From contig NW_005179057.1 of the NCBI RefSeq assembly GCF_000350225.1, forward strand, positions 106,285 through 170,284: DNA of 64,000 nt. Direction: 5' to 3'. A program made the position numbers and the translations under genes. Numbering within the stretch: position 1 is the stretch's first letter; each line of letters begins with the position of its first letter. The notes under the pieces were generated by a model that worked only from the letters and a program-made list of their open reading frames with translations, had not been told where the DNA came from and made no database searches. This document shows, in pieces, positions 1 through 8,397 of this stretch. This stretch comes from Chondrus crispus (Eukaryota; Rhodophyta; Florideophyceae; Gigartinales; Gigartinaceae).

Positions 1-1
1 A

Positions 2-1354
2 GACCGCTGCCGGCGCCTGACGATGACACTGGCGTGTGGGCAGGCCTTCCGCTGGCACGACTGCGGCGTGCACGCGTTCGTGCCCGCGCACAGCGCGCGC
101 ACGCGCGAGTGGGCCGGCGTCGTGGGCCGCCGCCTGCTCGTCCTGCGCCAGACGGAGCGCGAGCCGCCCGACGGCGCGCCGGACCCCGTGTGGTGGTGCG
201 TCGCCGCCGGCGAGCCGCGCTGCGCAGAGGCCGTCGTGCGGGACTACTTACGCCTCGCCGCCGACCACACGCGCGCCGTCGAGCGTTTCTGCCATGCGGA
301 CCCCGCGTACAACACCGCGTTCCCCGTGTACCGCGGCTGCCGCGTCGTGCGACAGGAGCCCGTCGAGTGCCTCTTCGGCTTCATCTGCTCCAGCAACAAC
401 AACGTCACGCGCACCGCGGCCATGGTCACGCGCCTGGCCGTGCAGTACGGGGAGAGCGTCGGCGAGCAGGCGGGCCGCCCGCACTTTGTGTTCCCGCCGG
501 TGCACGTGCTGGCGGCGGAGGCCACGGAGGAGGCCGTGCGGGAGGACGGGTTTGGGTACCGTGCCAAGTTTGTGGTGGGCACGGCGGCCATGCTGCGCGA
601 CGACGCTGCGAAGGCGGGCCTTTCCGCGGAGGGGCTGTTGTGCTCGTACCGCGCGCTGCTGCGCAAAGAGGTGGCGAGGAGGCTGGTCAATTACCCCGGC
701 GTTGGCAGGAAGGTGGCCAGCTGCGCGGCGCTGTTCTCGCTCGACCAGCTCGGAGAGATCCCGTGCGACACGCACATTTGGCAGATCGCAACGTACAGGT
801 ATATGCCGGAGCTGAAGCAGAAGTCGCTCACGGAGATGGTCTGCGACCAGGTCGGCGTTTTTTTTTAGGACGCGGTTTGGGGAGGAGGACGCGGGCTGGC
901 GCAGACAATGCTCTTTGTCGGGGAGCTTGCCGAGTTCAAGGGCTTGGCAGAGGCGCGAGACGGGAAACTGGCGGGGGGGAAGGGGAGAAAGCGTAAGGTG
1001 AAAAAGCGGAAGGCAAGAGTGGGCAAGGTGGATAAGAAGAAGGAGAAGATCAAGTGTGAGAAGATGGAAACTTCTCTCGCAAAGGGAGAAGACTACGTCC
1101 TGCAAAAACCGAGCGCAAAGAGTGTTACTAATGAACTCGCGTCTAAGAAGAGAGTGCGGGCCGCAAGCAAAGCTGAGAACGAGATGGTTGTGGTGGAGGC
1201 AAAGAAGGAAGGAAATACTTTTGTCGTGGTCAATACAAGCGAGGAGGCAGCGGGTGCTTCAGTTACAACGGGTAAGCCTTACTCTGACGAGGCTCCGGCG
1301 AAACAAATGAAGGCGGAGAGTCTACCGATTGAAACTTGTAGCGATACGGTGTGA
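2..1354 (+). CDS. OGG1: 8-oxoguanine DNA glycosylase (OGG1-like), 5' partial, with two frame lesions
   Basis: Base-excision repair enzyme of the HhH-GPD family that removes oxidised guanine in the nucleus. The frame is open to the left edge and the first ATG (23) falls inside the conserved segment before GQAFRW, so the true start lies outside the window. Visible family marks are the ECLFGFICSSNNN segment, the hairpin-helix-hairpin PGVGRKVASC with the catalytic lysine at 710-712, and CDTHIW with the catalytic aspartate at 767-769. A run of nine T (858-866) leads into TAG. Dropping one T gives a conserved FFRTRFGEEDAGW continuation, and a missing G near 897-902 then returns to the frame of AQTMLF, which runs to 1354. 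The tail after about 930 is Lys/Arg-rich and probably a nuclear localisation extension. The lesions may be sequencing errors or pseudogenisation; family assignment is firm. Confidence 0.9.
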
Positions 1355-1906
1355 GTAGAGGTACTTGTAAATACAACAGTTCTCAGGCGGTACCAGTGTT
1401 GCCCAGATTTACAACCGAAGAGGAGCGCGTTTGAACAAAACAAGCGCCCCGTGATCATGTCTTGCAAAGTTGAGATGTTGCATCTAGACAACCGATATGC
1501 GCTTAGTGGCGCTTTCAAGACTTGCCGAACCGTTGCCGAAATTTTCCAGTATCCCCTCACCTGCATCCTGCTCGCTGTTTGCTTCAGGTTAGCTTTTGCA
1601 GAGGCCTGCACCGCCCACTGATGAATTGCTACTTGACGTCTGCCGTAAATGTTTGTGCGCACTGGCGCACGCGCACAATGCCAACTGTCGAGAGACGCAC
1701 CAGAGGGAGCAAAGAACGCACTTTTATAGTTTGAGCGGGAATTTGGATCAAAAATGCACAAGGCCAAGTCTTTTGCTTTCCGAGTCCCAACGAGTTGTCA
1801 GCATCCTCCCCCTCGCCAAGCGTCCCGCAAACACGCATCTAACCTACCAACCTCACCGACCCCCGCCTTGTCCCCCCCTCCGGCACCCCGCCCGCGCTGC
1901 CGAACC
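1355..1906. other. spacer upstream of the REEP-like gene
   Basis: No credible coding frame on either strand; open frames here look random. A TATA-like TTTATAG lies near 1720, about 190 bp before the next start codon, and the sequence from about 1790 to 1900 is C-rich, as expected of a 5' leader. No repeat was recognised. Confidence 0.4.
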
Positions 1907-3485
1907 ATGGAGTACCTGGAAGCCGGGCGGCTGGTGTACCGGCAGTCGCGGCGCTACCTAGCCGACGTGCTGCCTCTTCTCCGCGAGGCGCTTCTCTCTA
2001 CTCTGTCCCTCTGCCACCTCTACGCACGCCTCTTTCTGCACCTGCTCCGCCCGCTCCTCTCCCTCCTGCTCTCCCTCTACTCGCTGCTCTCGCCGATGCT
2101 CTCGTCCCTGCTCTCGCGCCTGTGGCGCTTCTTTGTGGCGCAGCCTGCGCGCCCGCTGGCCGCCGAGGCCGCCGTGGCCTTCGCGCTGCTGGCGCTGCTG
2201 GCGCTCGAGCGCCACTTCGGCGCCCTGGCCGCCGCCGCGCGCCTCGCCGCGCGCGCCTCCGCCGCCGTCAGCTCCCGGTACCGCTCCGCCATCGCCGCCG
2301 TGCGCCGCCAGTGGCGCCTCGCCGCGGCCGCGCTGCCGCACCTGCTGTTCGCCGCCGCCGTCCTCGTCTTCCACCGCGGCGTTGGCGCGCTCGTCATGGC
2401 CCAGGCCACCGGCGCCACGGGTCTGCTCCTCTCCATCGCTAGGCCCGCGTGGACCACCGTCAAGCTGCTCTACGCCATCGACATCGAGAACAAGAGGCCG
2501 CTGCGAGACGATGAGGAGGAGGAAGACGAGGAGGAGCTCCTCGACGAGCCGGAAGTGGCCGTGGAGACCCTCAAAACGGCGTCGGGTAGCGGGAACGTCA
2601 GGAGAAGGAGGCCTTCTACTCCGCACAGCAAGCCGTATCAGACCCGCTCGCGCACGCGCCTGCAACGACAGATCACGTTTGAGGTCGAGGACGAGGCGTC
2701 TGGCGCCAACTTGAGGCCGCCGCGTAGTCCTTCCAATGTGCGCCTCAGCCCGGCGAGCGAGGAGAAGAAGAGCGGACGCTCTGATGCTACAAACCAACCG
2801 CTTACGCCACCGCGGAGACGGCGGAGTAGCAAAAGGGATGCCGACGACCCTGTCAACTATCAGGCGAGCGAACCGGCGGCGCTGAAATTCTGGGTCACCT
2901 TCGGCCTTGTGTAGACTGCACGCTCTATAATGTGGTATTTTGTACCGAGTATGTTGAAAGGCACAATTGAGAGCCTGGACATCACTTTACTTTACGTGCT
3001 CATCTGGGCACAACTGGGGATAACTAAGGGCGCCGAAATCGTGTACGGGCTGGTTGCCGGCGTGGCCCGGCGGCGGTGGCGACGCGGGGGAAGGGACCGC
3101 ACGCAGACGGCCAACATGTTTCTGCGCATGGCAGTGGCAGCTAACCTGCTGCGGTCGGAGCGCCTGATCGACATGACGGGCATGATTGCGGAGACCGGGC
3201 TGGCGCTGACCGGGGTCTTCTTCCTCATCACGCCGCGCCATCAACATGGAAGGCATTTTCCGTCACATGCCGCGTATACCGGGAGTGAACTACTTAATGT
3301 TCTACGTTGGTCACAAATGTGCGCGCTTTTGTTGGCACACCCAGAATGCCTTTTTGAAGTCAGTTTCCTACCTTCACCGCGGCAGCGATGGCAAGATTGA
3401 GTACACTACACCTCCGAAATGCGCAGAGGCCTTCGAGATATATGCTGAAGAAAATTTTTTCAATGACCGGCTGGCCAAAGACTAG
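1907..3485 (+). pseudogene. REEP/TB2-DP1-HVA22-like membrane protein with long N-terminal extension, broken frame
   Basis: The start at 1907 is in a good context (ACCATGG). The N-terminal 200 residues are strongly hydrophobic with several Leu/Ala-rich membrane segments (about residues 45-65, 85-105 and 145-180). They are followed by an acidic Asp/Glu run (about 208-223) and a basic Ser/Arg-rich linker. From 2880 the sequence resembles the TB2/DP1/HVA22 (REEP) domain that shapes tubular ER: FWVTFGL, WYFVP, then ITKGAEIVYG near 3020-3050. An in-frame TAG at 2912-2914 interrupts this domain. Near 3239 a one-base shift is needed to pass into the frame that ends at 3485. Either the gene is dead or the sequence carries errors. 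The REEP call rests on motif resemblance; the N-terminal extension is unlike animal or plant REEPs I know. Confidence 0.6.
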
Positions 3486-4250
3486 CCTTCTGTGCAGAGA
3501 TCTCTGATGTGCAAGACAATCATCTTTGACCCGAGGGAACTGAAAAGCCGAGAGAATGAATTCTATCGTATTCGTTATTGTCGCACTCGGTACAAGCCAG
3601 GTTCCTTTGCATTGACAGCACCTCGTGCTTATCATGCTGGATTCAACTGCGGTTTCATTATTGTCGAGGCTGTGAATTTTTCGAACTCGGGACGGCTCTT
3701 AGTCGGCCGGCAAACGTCCTGCTGTGCTCGCCGACGGGCCTCAACCTTGATTGTACAATACGAATACCTATTTTATGATGCAAACTCGCTTCGAGATGGG
3801 CATTTAGATACTACGAACATGGATGGAAAACTACCAAGCGCAAGGAACAGTGCTCGCACCCTTGCCGGCGAGCTTGGAGCAATGATGGAATAAGGAATAA
3901 GGGGAAAGAAGGCCGAGGGAATACGCTCAGTTGAGCAACTGTCGGATCGTCTTGTCGAATGAAGTGGGTGGGCGTTTTAAGAAAGATCAACTGGGACCCG
4001 AATTTGGACCTGATGCTGGGATAGTTTGTAGCATATGTAAGCACGCTTGTCAATTTTAGGCTGAGATTTGCGGCAGTTGCCCCGACAATTGTGAGGCACA
4101 ATGATATCTGATTTTGGCTACAAGTTTAGTTCTCCCTGCCGACGAGCAGGATGCAGGCCTGTGCTCGTCAGGAGGTATAATCTTGTGCTTCTTGGAGATA
4201 TTCTCTCTCGCATGGAAGATATGGCTGGCGTACAGTCGATCACATAAACA
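3486..4250. other. spacer, no gene recognised
   Basis: Short open frames exist on both strands (for example 3492-3893 plus), but none shows recognisable motifs, consistent codon bias or a start context. No repeat was recognised. Confidence 0.35.
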
Positions 4251-4253
4251 CTT

Positions 4254-4554
4254 TTGCGCAGATACAGAGGTTTTCTTCGGACATGGGACACGCCGCTTGG
4301 AGCTCTGGGAACCGAGTTCAACGTGACCAGCATGCGCCGCGCCGAGCAGAAAACGTTCGTGTTCAGAATGTCCGACTGGCCCGAGGAGGTTGGAATTGCG
4401 CCGCCGTGGCGGCACCCGCGCCGCCGCCGTTGCCGCCGACGGCGCAAGAGTGGAGCATAACTCGGTACGCGCGATGGGGCTGTTCTAAATTTCTATCGCG
4501 AAGGCTGATTGAGTCCATTTACTCATTGCCAAACAATGTCGAATCACAATAAAG
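4254..4554 (+). other. possible 3' end of a small plus-strand transcript
   Basis: A short open frame from 4254 to 4460 (68 residues, Arg-rich end) and an overlapping one in another frame (4283-4552) precede an AATAAA poly-A signal at 4549-4554. Neither translation is recognised. GC-rich codons suggest a last exon or a decayed coding fragment. It converges on the minus-strand SAP gene ending at 4581. Confidence 0.25.
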
Positions 4555-4580
4555 CTTCGTGAAAACAATTGTAACATTAT

Positions 4581-6204
4581 CTACACCTGTCCTGACAGTC
4601 CCGAATCGTCACCAAACATGCTTTTGTAGGCATTCAATGCCTTTTTATACCGTGCGAGCGCGATTTCAAAGAACGCCTCGTTGTCTGGGATCTTTTTAGC
4701 GCGCTCGTACGCCTGTAGTGCAGACTCAACAATATTAAACATTGAGTTGTTTTCCTGCCTGGCCGAAATATCGCCATTCACCGGCGGATTCGTACTTGTT
4801 GACACAACGTTCTGAACACTCGGGGCCGAAATGATGGAAACGACCTGTGTTATCTTGTCTATTGCCTCTCGACAATCTCCGCGATCTCTGCACTGCTCTT
4901 TCTCTTTTTTCCACTCAAATCTGTTCCAGCTTGGGCATTCTCAGCCTCTCTTTCTTCCCCTCGCCTTTCCCTTCTCGATGCATTCATCCCCGCCTCATAA
5001 CCTCCGTCAAACATGGCCTTGCTGGACATCTCTATAAAAAATATATCTTCAAAAGGTGTCCCGAGCCGGGCCACCTCAAACATAATTAATGCGCGTTTTG
5101 AGCTTGCATACAGAACCTCTCCATTCATCGACAGAAAGTCCACGAACCTTTCAGGATCGTTCTGACCTGACCGCATCCACTTGTCCAAAGCTGCAGTAAA
5201 CACAGACTTAGCATCCCTAAAATGATTCTTTAAAAAATCAGCGCTCCTGTGGCATAGAGGCGCTGCAGCGGGATCCGCGTCTTCCACATGTCCCTCAAAT
5301 GAAAATTAAACGCAAACGGATGAGTCGTTGAACCTTCCCTCTATTATTCCCCGAAATGAATCCCTCGAGACACCAGAGTCAATTTCAGACCTCCTCAACT
5401 CCTGACCCAGCCGATAGAGTGACGACCGGCCCCCTTCAACGTCGCGCATCAGGACTACAAGTCGCGAAAACTCAGATAGGGTAAAGTTAGGGTCGGACGG
5501 CGTCTCCTCACCCTCCTCACCGCGAGCCGGAACGTAATTCCTTTCCGATCGTCCCAATGGCCTGTCCGTAGCGCCAAACTTGTCGCCAGTGCCCTTCAGG
5601 TCATTTTTCATGTACTAGATACTAGAAGGTGCCTTCGAGTCAAGGCATGCCCGTTCGCGGGCGTCTTGGAACTTTTCGAAGCTGGGACAGTGCAAGTTCG
5701 TTGCCATCTTCCCACAAACATCTAGACGGCGGTCATTACAGTCCTTCAGGAACCAGAAAACTCGATAGAAGAGGTCTTTCTTGTTCCCGGCCGATCTGAG
5801 ACCCCACAATCTCCTCATTTTCCTCAAATCATCTTTTCGAAGACCTGAAAAAAAGTAAAGACCTTTGTGAGACTTTCTACCCCTTTTCGCGTTCCACTAC
5901 CATCTTCGTCCTCACTAATGGGCCCGCTAACGTCAAGTTCTTGTCTTTGAAATCCATGTAGGCTTTCGGTTTGATTTTTAACGAATGCCGCACAGACTGG
6001 AGTGGAAGCGTTCTCATCCGCCTGAAACTGTTTGATTGTAACAGGCGGGGATAATATTTGGTCAGAAACACCCGCTGCAGATGAGGAAGCAATAGTGAGA
6101 GACTTTGCGTTGGTGGCCCCCGTCTTCGGAATGGTGGGAGTTCGGAGAGATGCGCCAGAGACGCGGAGAACGGCGCACGTGGCATTGAGGTGTGCAAGCC
6201 ATTT
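4581..6204 (-). pseudogene. spliced SAP-domain gene (3' exons), interrupted by stops and a frameshift
   Basis: Minus-strand coding segments read in order. Exon A (6204-5901) is 101 open codons without ATG, ending in an acidic GPISEDEDG stretch. It joins in phase across a 56-nt GT-AG intron to exon B (5844 on), which opens with LRKDDLRKMRRLWGL...GNKKDLFYRV, a SAP-type DNA-binding helix-turn-helix. The same frame continues through stops near 5615 and 5306-5308 to 4859. A one-base shift (GAGAGGCAATAG) then leads to the last segment, ending in GLSGQV at 4581. The in-frame stops could be unrecognised introns or lesions. Upstream an in-frame TGA lies at 6205-6207. The left end of a Harbinger element is about 340 bp upstream, and same-strand coding sequence at 28604-29390 may be the 5' part of this gene. 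SAP proteins bind AT-rich DNA; no specific function is claimed. Confidence 0.5.
5845..5900 (-). other. 56-nt spliceosomal intron in the SAP-domain gene
   Basis: On the minus strand the donor is GATG^GTAGTG and the acceptor is TTTTTTTCAG^GTCTTC after a T-rich tract. Removal joins GAT-G to GT-CTT in phase and fuses the acidic exon to the SAP domain. Reading through without splicing meets TGA shortly after the acceptor. Confidence 0.6.
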
Positions 6205-6540
6205 TCAGGAAAGTAGTAGGCAGAGAGGTGCTTCGTAGAGTTGGGTTGCCTTTGCGAGATGGCAGGTGCATATATTTTTGCCAAGGGGGGGTTGAGGATG
6301 TTTTCGGCAAGGGGCAAGCACTGCGGCCACCGGAGCACAGCGTACAAATTCGAAAGTTTCAAACTTACAAAAGTAGCCAATATATGATTGACATTTGTCA
6401 TTACACACTGACATAACTTGAGCTTGCAGTGTAGGGTCGTACTTAGTTTCAAATCATATATTAACTCCCAGTAGCCAATAGTAGTGCAAATCATGGCTCG
6501 GGGCAAGCAAACCCGGGCAAACTCGGGCAAGCTAAGACAC
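6205..6540. other. spacer between SAP exon A and the Harbinger element
   Basis: A minus-strand open frame passes through here but lacks motifs and continues into the transposon, so it is not treated as a gene. It contains GCAAGC/GGGCAA direct repeats near 6500-6530. It is a candidate intron or 5' flank of the SAP-domain gene. Confidence 0.3.
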
Positions 6541-6740
6541 TCCCTCACTAGATATACTCTGTAAATGCAGACTTCGTGCGTAATTAACGACATATTGCTG
6601 AAAGATTGAGTCGTTACCGAAAACACCAGATTGCTACGTATAGCTGGATAAATTTCAAATTTATTCTGCATTTTTGATGACAACGTGTGCACTCAATTTT
6701 GACTTGATGATTACAGTACTACAAAAAATGTACCCAAATA

Positions 6741-7808
6741 TTAATCAAAGATAGAATCATAACGATCACTGTCTCTGTCGGCCGTGTACAGCTCTAACCC
6801 ACGACGTAGGCGGCGCTTCGCACGGTATTTCTCCTGCGCACGCCTCTTCTTCTGTACTGTATCCTCCCCAATCGCGTATTGCCTATTTTTAACCTGAATG
6901 TAACGGTCCAAATCAGCAGCACGGAGCGGATGCCACTTGACATGGAGATTTGTCAGGCTGATACACAAGCCGAAAATCTTATCATAACTTTTCTCAGCCC
7001 ACCTGTATTTGCTTGATAAAATATTCCAGTTTGTGCACAATCTCCCGAAGAAATTTTCCACAATTATTCGATCTGACGAAATCTTCTTGTTTTGAGCCTC
7101 ATCTTCTAACGTCAAGTGTCCGTTCACGGATTTGCGTCTTGGTATGACAGATCGCAAAAACTCCGTTGAGCCCTGATAGCCCTTATCAGCCAATAGTCCC
7201 CAGGTATTATCATACTTTTCACATAATATACCAACGTCTGCAATGTCCAGCTCGCCTTCCTTCTTGGGCATAGCATCAATGTGAAAATCTTCCATTTTTC
7301 TCATAATGTCGATGTCAGCAACGGAGCCCGGATAATGATCTGAGCATCCAATAGCCCATCCGTTTGGTAACATGGAGACCTCCATCTTATAACCGTACAG
7401 TTTCTGCTTTCCGCTAAAATACTTCTTTCCCTCTTCCATAGATCCACTTGGTCTGAAAGCTTGCTGAAAAGTAACATCTGTAGCATAACGCCAAAACTTA
7501 AATGTCTTAAACATTATTTGTGTCTGTATCATCTTTGTCATTGTCTAAGACTCCCTCAGGTTAAGCACTAAAGTCTCATATAGTTCTTCGAAAACTACAT
7601 TAATAAACTTCAAAACCGTGCGCTCAAACGTAGGACCACTCACACCAAACAGCCTTCCCAAGTCCATGTCGTATTCGTCAATGTCTGCCTCGCGTTCAAC
7701 AGCTGCATCGGCAAGCAGTCTCAGTGCGTTATTAACGTCGACATGCTCCGCTAAAGGAGCATTGGGAGGTGTAGGACGGGCACGGGAGGGATTGGGAGAA
7801 ACCGGCAT
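6741..7808 (-). pseudogene. PIF/Harbinger DDE transposase, internally deleted
   Basis: Cut-and-paste transposase of the DDE_Tnp_4 type. DDE marks are visible: the GSVADIDIM segment (first D), LLADKGYQG (second D) and DRIIVENFFGRL (E). The likely start is the ATG at 7808 (MPVSP). Compared with copy 2 (37236-38561), about 90 residues are missing after DEYDMD, removing the segment that ends in GGQWDY. A TGG-to-TAG change (near 7554-7556) separates NLRES from TMTKM. Downstream the frame is intact to the stop at 6741. This copy could not make an active enzyme; another copy would have to mobilise it. Confidence 0.85.
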
Positions 7809-8076
7809 AGTGGTGAGAAAAAAAGGAGCTGAATTGGTCTGGTGATAGCGCTGGGACAGAATTTGAGCACAGTTAATGCGCAATGTTGAAGTGAATTCGG
7901 TGAGAAATGTGTCTTATGAGCGTTTGGCGTGGCAATGCGCAAAGGGGCGGGGTTGTGTAAAAAAATTGAAATTCTGCATTTCGACGCTGTTTATGATAAT
8001 TGATACTGTATTGTGTAATCGCTCTGTCTTTACGTAAAGTTGATGCGTTTTTCGTAAATGCATCCATTCTTGTTTA

Positions 8077-8081
8077 TGTGG
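8077..8081. repeat. target-site duplication TGTGG of Element 1 (left)
   Basis: TGTGG immediately precedes the 5' LTR and is repeated at 28563-28567 after the 3' LTR. Copy 2 of the Harbinger element shows the empty site with a single TGTGG, followed by TCATGAT. Confidence 0.95.
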
Positions 8082-8397
8082 TGTGGGGGAGATTTGGGGT
8101 ACTGTACAGGGTACAGTACCCAGGAGTGGCCCCAGGACCAAAGCCTTCAAAAGATGATTTTATTGGTCTACGTGTACGCCAGGTGTACACGCGGACAATC
8201 TCCCTTTGAAGGGCGGCGGTCCTGGGAAGTGGAAGATGCTGGCTGCCCCTCTATAAGAGAAAGGGGCGCGCCGCGACACCCCGCGACAGGGGGGACAACA
8301 GAAAAAAAAAACACCGGGACCGACCCCCCCTCTTGAAATAAACATCTCGCTTTTCTCTCTCCCCTACGCGCGCAGCCCCCTTTTTTAGCTGTCAACA
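8082..8397 (+). repeat. Element 1 5' LTR (316 bp)
   Basis: Bounded by TGTGGGGGAG and GTCAACA. U3 contains an 11-bp-arm hairpin (GGGTACTGTAC/GTACAGTACCC, about 8098-8122) and a TATA box (TATAAG, 8252). AATAAA at 8337-8342 marks the poly-A signal, so R lies at about 8280-8360. Confidence 0.95.

Larger units (their letters stand above)
6541..8081 (-). mobile_element. PIF/Harbinger transposon copy 1, main part (split by Element 1)
   Basis: The element lies on the minus strand. It is nearly identical to the copy at 36922-38753 over the 3' region (6550-6740), the transposase and the 5' leader. It is interrupted at 8081 by gypsy Element 1; its remaining 5' terminus is at 28568-28603. Homology between the copies stops at TAGATATAC (about 6548). 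The 5' end GGCCTTTTGGACAAATCC resembles PIF/Harbinger ends, but no matching inverted repeat was found at the 3' end, so that boundary is uncertain. Confidence 0.8.

Noticed and set aside
34..996. Long Arg/Ala-rich frames overlapping OGG1 on both strands
   Set aside because: Shadow frames of GC-rich coding sequence; only the OGG1 frame shows family motifs.
1958..2797. Minus-strand 279-codon frame opposite the REEP-like gene
   Set aside because: Antisense shadow rich in Gly/Arg/Gln from GC-rich codons; no motif.
5290..5320. 18-24-nt micro-intron to explain the stop at 5306
   Set aside because: A GT...TTTGAG span exists but is far shorter than the 56-nt intron found in the same gene; left as possible lesion.
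5877..6692. 271-codon minus-strand frame across the Harbinger end
   Set aside because: It begins inside the transposon 3' region and is in a different frame from the spliced exon at 6204-5901, which fits the acidic/SAP protein better.
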